From NCBI GenBank assembly GCA_032718475.1, contig JAUCBJ010007106.1:1-47799 (forward strand): a stretch of DNA of 47,799 nt, in the 5' to 3' direction. Both the position numbers and the translations under genes were made by a program. The stretch is from Nemertoderma westbladi. Lineage: Eukaryota > Xenacoelomorpha > Nemertodermatida > Nemertodermatidae. The notes below the pieces were generated by a model. It did no database searches and was not told where the DNA came from. It saw nothing but the letters and a program-made list of their open reading frames with translations. Of this stretch, positions 39,807 through 47,799 are shown piece by piece (the stretch's first letter is position 1; each line of letters opens with the position of its first letter).

Positions 39807-41603
39807 TTAAGTTGGGGAGTCCCTAGATGTCGGTTGGATTAGGGAAGTGGTCGTGGGAAGAGTTTCTTGCCTTCCATAGTTTCCAGAGAGCTCTCTGTCT
39901 CTTTCCAGTAAACATAAACGACCCACTGGGCGATTGAGCTGTTGAGTCTCAAAGACTATCCCTGGTTTCTTAAAGTTCCGCCGCATGACGACGAGCTCTA
40001 CTGATCGCACCAAACCATCGCTCGAGATATAAGTCTCGATGATACGTCCTGTTTGCCATCGCTTACGTGGGAGATCGGGGTCCACAATAAGCACCATGTC
40101 TCCAGCGCTGACGTTTTCTTGCTGCGCAAACCACTTAGTTCGAAGTTGTAGAGTGGGCAGGTAATGTTTCTCGAAATGGTCAGCGAAACGACGGGATAGC
40201 AACTGCATAAGTTGCCAGGTTCGACGGCAGTACTCGTCTCCGTCTGTGATCTCCGATCGTGGGAGCATGGCTACGGGTTTCTTCAGTAGAAAGTGCGCGG
40301 GTGTTAGCGCTTCCAGGGAATCCGGACTTGAAGAGACTGGCATAAGCGGTCTTTCGTTGAGATAGGCGGCGATTTCCTCCATTAACGTCCGCAATAGTTC
40401 GTCGGTGAGATAAGCGCGACAAGGTACAATAAAGTGGAACGCAGTCTTCACGCTCCTAATCAATCTCTCCCAACTTCCTCCCCACCAAGGGGCGTCGGCG
40501 GCGTTGAAGGTCCAGCTAGACGCTGTTATCCTTAGCTGATCGTCCACCTGTCTTTTGTTCCAGTCCTTTACGTAAGCTTGAATTTCGTTGTTGGCGCCAA
40601 TGAAGTTCGTTCCCTTATCCGATCTCATCGTGTTACTGGTTCCGAAGCGAGCGATCTGTCGTCGTAAACTCAACACGAAGCTGTTGGTGGATAGATCGTT
40701 TACCATATCGAGATGGATAGCTCTACAAGTCATACAAACGAAGATGACACACCATCTCTTGACTATAGTCCGGGCACGATATACTTCAATAGGGCCAAAT
40801 AAATCCACACCGGTATTAGTAAAGGGTGGTTCATAGAAGCTTACTCTTTCCCTAGGTAATTCTGCCTCTCGCTGTGTTAAAGGCCTACTGAATGCTTTCC
40901 TACAGGGTATGCAGTTCCTAAGAACTTGGTTCAGAGCCCTACGGGGTTTATAAAAATAGTAGCGAGTTCGAATTTCGCTCAGAACTCGTTCTCTACCAGC
41001 ATGGTACAGTTTGCTATGAACATCTACAATTATCTTGATTTGTATGTCAAGATTTCTAATGAGGATGGGAAACTTAGTGTCAAAGGATAATGGGGCGTTG
41101 GTTAGCCTACCTCCAACACGTATTAACCCATCTATCATGGTACTAGAGAAGCGATCCCTTAAGCGCATCTGTGGATTTCTTAACAACAGGAAATACTTAT
41201 TGGAATCCTCATAGCATTGTAGAAGTCTCAGCATCTGTTTGTTGGTTTCATCATGCTCCTGGTAACTGATCTTTTCCTTTAGAAACCTGTCGGATATCTT
41301 GTATTTAGGAAGATCTTTAACAACATGGACTCGTGCAGATGTTGATGGAGCATCATCACTATTGGTCTTTGTCCCGGAGTAACGATGATGAAAACATTGT
41401 TTCAAATAGGTAACAGCTTTACAGAGCCGATTCCAGGAACTGTAGTGACGTATCGCTCGCTGCAAGAGAGGTGAGAGTCCTTGCGAAATATCTGGTATTC
41501 CAGATTTCCAATCCTTGTCACGGATTTCCAACGGATTTAGTCGTGGCGGTGGGTTTCTGATCCAAAGCATCCTCTCCGGAAGTAAATAATACCGATAGAT
41601 CAA
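39807..41603 (-). CDS. pol: BEL/Pao integrase and C-terminal domain (3' part of pol)
   Basis: About 598 codons in the +1 frame relative to the upstream polyprotein, overlapping it at 41518-41603. The zinc-binding HHCC module is visible (HSKLYHAGRE ... NCIPCRKA), then the rve core: Asp in TGVDLFGP (near residue 266), Asp in RSDKGTNF (near 328), Glu in GGSWERLIRS (near 378). The C-terminus has the DUF5641-like tail typical of Pao pol (MVLIVDPDLPRKRWQTGRI). The likely continuation from the upstream frame is within 41520-41610, so ATG use at 41603 is not required. Function: insertion of element cDNA. It ends 17 bp before a purine-rich stretch and a possible LTR start. Confidence 0.92.
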   Translation of the reverse strand: MIYRYYLLPERMLWIRNPPPRLNPLEIRDKDWKSGIPDISQGLSPLLQRAIRHYSSWNRLCKAVTYLKQCFHHRYSGTKTNSDDAPSTSARVHVVKDLPKYKISDRFLKEKISYQEHDETNKQMLRLLQCYEDSNKYFLLLRNPQMRLRDRFSSTMIDGLIRVGGRLTNAPLSFDTKFPILIRNLDIQIKIIVDVHSKLYHAGRERVLSEIRTRYYFYKPRRALNQVLRNCIPCRKAFSRPLTQREAELPRERVSFYEPPFTNTGVDLFGPIEVYRARTIVKRWCVIFVCMTCRAIHLDMVNDLSTNSFVLSLRRQIARFGTSNTMRSDKGTNFIGANNEIQAYVKDWNKRQVDDQLRITASSWTFNAADAPWWGGSWERLIRSVKTAFHFIVPCRAYLTDELLRTLMEEIAAYLNERPLMPVSSSPDSLEALTPAHFLLKKPVAMLPRSEITDGDEYCRRTWQLMQLLSRRFADHFEKHYLPTLQLRTKWFAQQENVSAGDMVLIVDPDLPRKRWQTGRIIETYISSDGLVRSVELVVMRRNFKKPGIVFETQQLNRPVGRLCLLERDRELSGNYGRQETLPTTTSLIQPTSRDSPT

Positions 41604-44600
41604 CCGCAGGTTTAAACAACTTCGATTTACTCGCTCGAGTTTTGGGTTTAACTTTCTCCGCTCCCTTGGCCTGTCTGATCTCTGCTGTTGTGAGATGAGG
41701 AGGCCATTCTTCTTCTTCCCTGTAGAGAAAGTCGGGTCCTCCTAACCATTCGGGAGTATTTACCAATTCCTTTGGAGTCGCTCCTCGGGACGCGATGTCT
41801 GCTGGATTAATCGTTCCGGGGCAATGTCTCCATTGGTCTATCGTCGTGCGACTAAGTATGATGGCTACCCTGTTGGTAACGAAGACGCTGAACTGACAGA
41901 CTTCATTGGTTATATACTCTAACACGAGTAAAGCTTCGGTCCAATAGACAGTTTTCTCTAATGGATAGTCAATCTGTTCGGTTACATTCCGGCCGATGGC
42001 TGTAGCGTATAGAGCCGCTTTTAACTCCGCTCGAGGAACTTTCAACTTGTTGTTGATTAATGCCTTAGAAGTAACCAAGGCGACTTTGATTCCATGCGGA
42101 GTTTCCACTCTTAGGTAGGCTACTATACCTATTCCCATATCGCTGGCGTCTCCAAACACATGGAGTTGATAGGAATACGTAGGGAGAACATGACCAAAAT
42201 ATGAACGGGAAATTATAAAATCCTCGATAGCCGGCAGAGAATCTTCCCATTCCATCCACTTCTTCAATAATTCTCCCTTAAGTGGATCGTCCCATGAGTG
42301 GTTTTCAAGCCACATTTGTTGTACCAAACTACGAGCAATCAATATAACTGGGCTAATAAATCCCAATGGATCGAAATAAGTGCTCAGTATACTTAAGCAA
42401 ATCCGTTTGGTTCGAACTGGATTATCTCGCTGTTTTAGCTGGAAAAACAGGATATCTCGCTCTGTGTCCCATTTCAAGCCGAGTGTCTTGGTTTCTGGCA
42501 GATCATCTTTGATCAAATCGAGATCTTTCGCTCCTCGATCCTCCGCAGGGATCGACTCCAGAAACTCACGGGAGTTGCTGGTGAATTTGGTTAATCGAAA
42601 TCCACCTCTTTTTAAGCACTCTACCGTTCCTTTAGCGACCTCAATGGCTTCCTCAACTGATGGGAGGGACTTCAGATTGTCGTCCATGTATATGTCTCTC
42701 TTGATGTTGTCGATCACTTCCTTAGAGAAGGCCTCTCTGTTGTCCTCTGCAGTGGTACGCACTACCGAACAGGCGTTGGAAGGGCTTGAGATTATCCCAA
42801 AGGCCTGGATGGTCATCCAGTACTCCACCGGTTTCTGGTTGAGGTCTCGTTCGGGCCACCACAGAAATCGTAGACTATCTCGATCCCTATCTAACACCTT
42901 GACTTGTAAGAACATGCCTTCTATATCGGAGGCGAAAGCAATCGAATATTGTCTCAATCTTAAAAGAATTCCCAACAAAGATTGAAGCAAGTTGGGTCCG
43001 GGTAACAATTCAGAGTTAAGGGATTGACCCATGTAAAGAGCGGAGCCATCAAACACTACTCTCACTTCGTGCGGCTTACCGGGTTTAGGAACGTAATGGT
43101 GAGTTAAGTAATACGTTCTTTCAGTCACAGGTGTTTCTTCCGGTACTCTCTCCGCGTATCCCTTACTAATAAATTTTTCCAGCTGTGTTTGATACATTGC
43201 TTTAGCTGAAGAATTAGCCGTAAGGCGTCGATGGAGTTGCGCGATTCTTTTTTCCGCTAAAGGTCTGTTATTGATGAACTTCGGTTCTTTCTTGCGGAAA
43301 GGTAGACCGACTTCATACCTACCTTGATCTTTGAGGAAACGTGTAGTTGTCTCTTGGATCTGCTTGGCCCTTTCCTCTTCCACCGACAAGGCTTTATCGT
43401 AGGAATTGGGCTCTACCGCCTCTTGCGTAAAGAATCGTACGGCATGTTCATCCCGAATCTTGGCATTGCAACGCTCAATGACGTCATTTAACTCGTCGTT
43501 ATAAGCTTCTCGTTCAGATTGATAGAGAAGTTGACATAAGTTAACTTGGTTTTGCCAAGTCTCGTTTTCTTTAAGGAGATCGATGGTATTCTCCTCATCA
43601 AAAAGCTGGTGAACGTCGTCGTTATCTGAGGAGTGTGGAATTCCCTCAGTTGAATCGTCTCCTTCACTAGTATCATCTTCCCATTCACTCATCTGGCAGA
43701 CTCTCTCTTGCGGTAGTCTTTCTCTGAGTGTTCTACGGGAAGGGCCAGTAAAGTACCAACCTACTCTAGCTCTTACCGCATAGGTCTGTAGGGGCTGCGG
43801 TTGAGCAGGCCGTTTCTCTAACGTCTCCAGCGCCTCATGCGCGTTTTGGCCGATGAGTATTTGCACTCCAGGATAATCAGTCTGGAATCGAGGTATGTTA
43901 AGATGTTGGATGCTCTCATCCTCGTCCCAATTATAAAGGTCTGCTTGAGTAGTAGCGAAGTTCTTTATAGCCACCATTTTCACTGACCTTATGCTATGTT
44001 CTCCTAGTTCGTCTTGTGGGGTGGACAACGCGCCTACATAATAATCAGCTGTTATTGTAGATTTCCAAACTTGCATAATGCCTGACATGTTGAGCTTAGT
44101 TTGGAACTTGGGTTGCCCAGCAAATATATCTTCGGCTAGTTCTTTGTCGATGAATGTTCCTGTACTACCGGAGTCAAGGAGGGCGTTCACTACATAACTC
44201 CTCTCAGGTCCGTGAACCCTTACTTGCACCACAGGAAACTCTCGGATCCCTACATTGGAAGATGGCTCTTTCCAAGATGGTTGTCGTTCAGAAGTAGTTA
44301 AAGTAAAGTCGTTGTCTGTATCTTTTTCATATGTGAGTGCTCGATACACTGCGGTATTTATCATGTAACAGGATTCGTTTTCGTCGGAGAACTCGTCTGT
44401 ATAGAATCCTTCCATCTCAGATTGATCAGTGTCGTTCACATCACTGAATTGGACATGTAGCTCGGAATCACTTACCTGATTCGGACTATTTCGATCGAAT
44501 TCAGCGTGCAACAAGATATGATGTTTCGCACCACACTTTGCACACCTTATGTCAGAGAAACAGGTTCGCCGTTGGTGTCCTTGTCTGAGGCAATTATAAC

Positions 44601-47600
44601 ATAACCGCTTATCCCACATGACTTCGCGTCTCTCCGTTAATGATTTCTTTAGAAATTCATCACACCTATTCAAATGGTGGATCCCGTCACACAGCGCACA
44701 TTTTGGTTTGATGTTACTTACCTTATTCTGAGTCACATTGTGTACACTGGCCTTTTCTTCGGGCTTTCTCACCTGAATTCTCTTGGGAGACGTGGGAGGG
44801 GTTTTTCTTACCTGTTCTCTCCTGTCATTTGCTCGAGACTTGAATTTACTTACCTGATCTTTAGGCATTTTATTGACATAATAAGATCTATCAGTGTCTT
44901 TCCCGCTATCTTCTCCTTGAGAAGTCTGGCTTTCGCCGTCGTCTGTATAACACACTGGTGTTACCTTTCTCCTAGAGAAGGGTTTTTCACTTACCTTGTT
45001 TTCCGGTGTCTTCTCTCGGGATTGCTTGAGGAGTTGCAATTTCACTTCTCCATCCAAGAATGACATGAGATCAGTCATGGTAGGGTCTCGTCGTTGTTGT
45101 TCCATCATATATAGTACTTTCTTATCCCAGCGTGTGCCTACCCCACCTTTCGGTAAAGTAGAAGCCACAGCTCCAATGACCATAGAACTTTGGTATTCAT
45201 GAGACTTACCTAACCAATCTAATTGTCTACAGATCTCTTGAATCTCATCGGAAAACTCTATTATCCCACTGCTGATGAACTTTCTGGGCGCTACCAATTT
45301 TGCATATAAATACTTAGCGATATTATTCCTATTACCATACCTGATGTTTAGTGTGTCCCAAACTTGTCTTAATCCGTCTGGATGTCCAATAAACTTTAAC
45401 GCCATTAACTTGGGAGATCCTTCCAAGCACTCGATGAGGTATCTAAGTTTTTCTCCATTAGATAGTACAGAGTTCTGTATGTTATCTTTATAATATTCAT
45501 TAAAAGGTAACCATTTCATCTCATCTCCATTGAATTTGACTATCTCTCCCACCTTCACCGCTTGCCGGGCTTCGGTTCTAGCCATTTGACGCGTAAAACT
45601 TTCTTGGGCCATCGTGTTATTTAATATCGAATTATCGGTATATAAATTTCTCGGATTATGATCAGGTCTATAGGGAATGTCATTATCAACAGGTCTATAA
45701 TTACCCTTAATAGGGTTCACTATAGGAGTTTCTACTTCGCTAGCAGTATATATGCGTGTAGGCTCCACACCTTGCGCATGCGATACTTCAGACCTAACAG
45801 GTTGACACATTGTTACAGAGGGTGGTGGTATACCCTTTTGGGTATTTACTAATTTATCACGTTCGAGCGCGATACTTTGCTGCACTTCTTGCAACTCTAG
45901 CCTACTTTCCCTTACTGTGCCCTTGAATTGCTGGACAGTCTCCTGCATCTGCCCGAGCAGGATATCCATCCCCCGCCGTCTCTCGTCCACCCATTCGACC
46001 GCCGAAGCGGGAGTCGCCAACGTTGTAGCGGGCGGACGAGGGACAACGGGCGACAAATTATGAATATTTCGCTCGGAGTCCAGGACCTGAACTGTCCCCT
46101 GGGCAATTCTACGGGGCACAGGTAGCTTAGTGCTATGCAGAGGGAATTTAGAGGTAGTTTCAGGGAGCACAGGTGTGTCTATCACCGAAGGGGTGATTTC
46201 AAGAACAGGCCTAATTATTTCAGGCTCATTTACTATAGTAGGAAGTCTTTCTATTTTAATTATTTGGTCTGTGGGCTCTGTACTACCTAAGTTGGTGTTA
46301 TTTAGTTGCCTTCTAACAGCTGGAGGCAAATCAGGCAATTTCTGACGGTGGAATGTTCTTTTACGTCTACTTAGACGAGATCTATTTCCCTTGCCTTCAG
46401 TATCGGTGGTATCGCCTTCCTCAGATGATGTATATCCCTGTCTTTTGGGAGTAGATCGATTCATCATCTGCATATTACTAGCTGTTAACTGTTTATTTAT
46501 GCAGTCTTGATTCTCCTGAATGTTTTCCAATTCTAATTGGGTGGTTTCTTCAGTCGCTCTCCGTTCGGCTTCTGCCACTGCCTCCGCCGCTTTTCTTTCC
46601 GCTACGGCCACCGCCTCTGCTGCCGCTTTTGCCTCTGCCGCTGCCACTGCCGCTGCCGCTTTTGTTTCTGCTTCGGCCGCTGCCTTTGCTGCTGCTACTG
46701 CCGCTTTTGCCTCTGCCGCTGCCACTGCCGCTGCCGCTATTGTTTCTGCTTCGGCCGCTGCCTTTGCTGCTGCTACTGCCGCTTTTGCCTCTGCCGCTGC
46801 CACTGCCGCTGCCGCTTTTGTTTCTACTTCTGCAGCTGCTACTGCTGCTGCTACTGCCGTTGCCTTTCTGTCTTCTATACGTTTTTTCTTTATTTGTTCT
46901 TCCTGGACTCGTGTGATGCGGAGTTGTTCATCAAATTTAGCCTGATTCGCAGCCCTCATTTCCACATCGATGGCATCCAACACAAACTTGGTTCCTTCAC
47001 TATTAGGGCTAAGTCCCTCTAACCTTCTCCTCAACTCGTCATCACCTAAAAAACGTTGATAGTCTGACAGATAAATGTCAATGGCATCCCTCTTATGCGG
47101 TTTCTCTGCCGTCGCTTCACTTTCCACTTGGGAAAAAGTAGCGTCTGTTGATTCTCCATGGGTTGATCGCTCCTCCAGCTGAGCTTTCCACTGAGCTGTT
47201 CCTTGAACCTGGAGACTCACCCGTTGAAACCAAGTCTTTACGGCAACTTGCAACGACGTGTCTTGTCTTCGTTTAGAAGCCTCCTCAAAGGCTGATAAGA
47301 TTAGCCTGATTCGTAGAATTCTTTCTCTAACTTGATAAAGCAGCAATCCCTGCTCTTGAGGTCCTTGAGGTTGTTGAAACAGTTGTTCTTTTAATCGCTC
47401 TATAGAGCTGAAGAATCCCTGTGCGTATCCGGCTGCGGACCTCTTCCACACAGCTGGATCGATGGTTTCCTTGGCTACTCCCATCCGGTGTATGTCTTCC
47501 CAGGCAGCTTCTGATAAATCAAACGGGAGTCCGGGTCCGGGGAAGTTCCATTGCGACTCGACCATGGACTTCAGTTCTTCCCTTGTGTATCCAGCATAAC

Positions 47601-47799
47601 TATCTCTAGTTGAACGCTGGCTTCTCGCCCAATCGATCTGGTGTTCTTCCACAGCGATCAATAACCTAGTGAGTACGGCTGCAGGAAGGATGAGAAGGGG
47701 ATCCGAATAAACCTCATCCGTCATCCTTGCTCCGCGTTCGGGTGTCAGTTCTACCGTATCTTCACTACTGGAGCTATCGGGCCGTTGAGAAGTAAGTTC
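41518..47799 (-). CDS. gag-pol: BEL/Pao gag-protease-RT-RNase H polyprotein (partial at 5' end)
   Basis: Open from the window edge; the first ATG is at 47724, but 25 more codons are open upstream, so the start is unknown. From 47724, 2,068 residues: helical N-terminus; Ala-rich coiled coil (~275-390) built of repeated AAAEAKAAVAAAKAAAEAET units; DUF1759-like gag core (WLPFNEYYKDNI ... IRYGNRNNIAKYL, ~720-810); two zinc knuckles (CALCDGIHHLNRC and CYNCLRQGHQRRTC, ~1010-1070); aspartic protease DSGSTGTFID (~1180); RT with VVFDGSA, FASDIEGMFLQV and IYMDDNLKS (catalytic YMDD ~1678); A17/RNase H region YFDPLGFISP and HVFGDASDMGIG (~1855). All catalytic motifs are intact. It stops at 41518 in a frame overlapping integrase. 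Confidence 0.95.
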   Translation of the reverse strand, partial: ELTSQRPDSSSSEDTVELTPERGARMTDEVYSDPLLILPAAVLTRLLIAVEEHQIDWARSQRSTRDSYAGYTREELKSMVESQWNFPGPGLPFDLSEAAWEDIHRMGVAKETIDPAVWKRSAAGYAQGFFSSIERLKEQLFQQPQGPQEQGLLLYQVRERILRIRLILSAFEEASKRRQDTSLQVAVKTWFQRVSLQVQGTAQWKAQLEERSTHGESTDATFSQVESEATAEKPHKRDAIDIYLSDYQRFLGDDELRRRLEGLSPNSEGTKFVLDAIDVEMRAANQAKFDEQLRITRVQEEQIKKKRIEDRKATAVAAAVAAAEVETKAAAAVAAAEAKAAVAAAKAAAEAETIAAAAVAAAEAKAAVAAAKAAAEAETKAAAAVAAAEAKAAAEAVAVAERKAAEAVAEAERRATEETTQLELENIQENQDCINKQLTASNMQMMNRSTPKRQGYTSSEEGDTTDTEGKGNRSRLSRRKRTFHRQKLPDLPPAVRRQLNNTNLGSTEPTDQIIKIERLPTIVNEPEIIRPVLEITPSVIDTPVLPETTSKFPLHSTKLPVPRRIAQGTVQVLDSERNIHNLSPVVPRPPATTLATPASAVEWVDERRRGMDILLGQMQETVQQFKGTVRESRLELQEVQQSIALERDKLVNTQKGIPPPSVTMCQPVRSEVSHAQGVEPTRIYTASEVETPIVNPIKGNYRPVDNDIPYRPDHNPRNLYTDNSILNNTMAQESFTRQMARTEARQAVKVGEIVKFNGDEMKWLPFNEYYKDNIQNSVLSNGEKLRYLIECLEGSPKLMALKFIGHPDGLRQVWDTLNIRYGNRNNIAKYLYAKLVAPRKFISSGIIEFSDEIQEICRQLDWLGKSHEYQSSMVIGAVASTLPKGGVGTRWDKKVLYMMEQQRRDPTMTDLMSFLDGEVKLQLLKQSREKTPENKVSEKPFSRRKVTPVCYTDDGESQTSQGEDSGKDTDRSYYVNKMPKDQVSKFKSRANDRREQVRKTPPTSPKRIQVRKPEEKASVHNVTQNKVSNIKPKCALCDGIHHLNRCDEFLKKSLTERREVMWDKRLCYNCLRQGHQRRTCFSDIRCAKCGAKHHILLHAEFDRNSPNQVSDSELHVQFSDVNDTDQSEMEGFYTDEFSDENESCYMINTAVYRALTYEKDTDNDFTLTTSERQPSWKEPSSNVGIREFPVVQVRVHGPERSYVVNALLDSGSTGTFIDKELAEDIFAGQPKFQTKLNMSGIMQVWKSTITADYYVGALSTPQDELGEHSIRSVKMVAIKNFATTQADLYNWDEDESIQHLNIPRFQTDYPGVQILIGQNAHEALETLEKRPAQPQPLQTYAVRARVGWYFTGPSRRTLRERLPQERVCQMSEWEDDTSEGDDSTEGIPHSSDNDDVHQLFDEENTIDLLKENETWQNQVNLCQLLYQSEREAYNDELNDVIERCNAKIRDEHAVRFFTQEAVEPNSYDKALSVEEERAKQIQETTTRFLKDQGRYEVGLPFRKKEPKFINNRPLAEKRIAQLHRRLTANSSAKAMYQTQLEKFISKGYAERVPEETPVTERTYYLTHHYVPKPGKPHEVRVVFDGSALYMGQSLNSELLPGPNLLQSLLGILLRLRQYSIAFASDIEGMFLQVKVLDRDRDSLRFLWWPERDLNQKPVEYWMTIQAFGIISSPSNACSVVRTTAEDNREAFSKEVIDNIKRDIYMDDNLKSLPSVEEAIEVAKGTVECLKRGGFRLTKFTSNSREFLESIPAEDRGAKDLDLIKDDLPETKTLGLKWDTERDILFFQLKQRDNPVRTKRICLSILSTYFDPLGFISPVILIARSLVQQMWLENHSWDDPLKGELLKKWMEWEDSLPAIEDFIISRSYFGHVLPTYSYQLHVFGDASDMGIGIVAYLRVETPHGIKVALVTSKALINNKLKVPRAELKAALYATAIGRNVTEQIDYPLEKTVYWTEALLVLEYITNEVCQFSVFVTNRVAIILSRTTIDQWRHCPGTINPADIASRGATPKELVNTPEWLGGPDFLYREEEEWPPHLTTAEIRQAKGAEKVKPKTRASKSKLFKPAVDLSVLFTSGEDALDQKPTATTKSVGNP
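46560..46900 (-). repeat. In-frame DNA repeat encoding the Ala-rich coiled coil
   Basis: Three near-identical ~90-bp copies (about 46625-46880) plus partial copies encode AVAAAEAKAAVAAAKAAAEA-type units within gag. Copy identity at the DNA level indicates recent expansion. Confidence 0.85.

Noticed and set aside
46520-47022. Plus-strand Ala/Cys/Leu-rich ORFs opposite the BEL gag
   Set aside because: They are antisense readings of the repetitive Ala-rich gag segment; the minus frame carries all known domains.

Overview
This is a piece of a eukaryotic, almost certainly metazoan, nuclear genome. It is AT-rich, carries no bacterial-style operons, and most recognisable coding sequence belongs to animal-type mobile elements (BEL/Pao, CR1-like, L2-like and RTE-like retrotransposons, cut-and-paste DNA transposons, tRNA-derived SINEs). 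The unique DNA between elements is dense in palindromic words such as TAGGCCTA, ACCGGT and TACTGTA. From memory this resembles echinoderm or hemichordate DNA, but the phylum cannot be fixed from the window.

Layout. 1-3.2 kb: minus-strand gag-like ORF of an LTR element that runs off the left edge, with its leader and a possible LTR. 3.4-3.6 kb: a small minus-strand ORF ending at a good splice donor, with Bcl-2-like spacing of motifs (tentative). 3.8-5.1 kb: a complete hAT-like non-autonomous element with an 8-bp target duplication. 5.3-9.7 kb: a mosaic of two RTE-like LINE families (here LINE-A and LINE-B), an L2-like LINE 3' end and a SINE. 9.7-14.5 kb: non-coding repeats (palindromic subterminal units, a small TIR element, three satellite types) ending in a ~68-bp tandem array with higher-order organisation. 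14.5-18.1 kb: a near-full-length LINE-A inserted into that array with an exact 11-bp target duplication. 18.6-22.0 kb: a CR1-like LINE whose first ORF begins with a 2A-like peptide and a PHD finger. 22.0-31.4 kb: mostly non-coding, with a large inverted-repeat structure (24.3-26.5 kb), a ~150-bp tandem repeat (26.7-27.4 kb) and two possible host exons (29.5-30.8 kb). 31.47-36.53 kb: an intact-ended 5,061-bp DNA transposon. 37.46-39.76 kb: a non-autonomous TIR element nested in what is probably the 3' LTR of a BEL/Pao retrotransposon, whose gag-pol fills 39.8-47.8 kb and leaves the window on the right.

The most notable system is the 31,471-36,531 transposon. It has 50-bp terminal inverted repeats (one mismatch), a perfect 6-bp target duplication (CCGCTC) and inverted subterminal repeat arrays. 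It carries two convergent genes: a DDE integrase-like transposase and a HECT-type E3 ubiquitin ligase that keeps its catalytic cysteine. The termini show that the ubiquitin ligase gene lies inside the mobile unit. The second notable pattern is shared by both RTE-like LINE families: their 3' (TAG)n tail lies in the reading frame of the RT gene, so the tail can act as the stop codon, and even copies of under 110 bp carry perfect target duplications.
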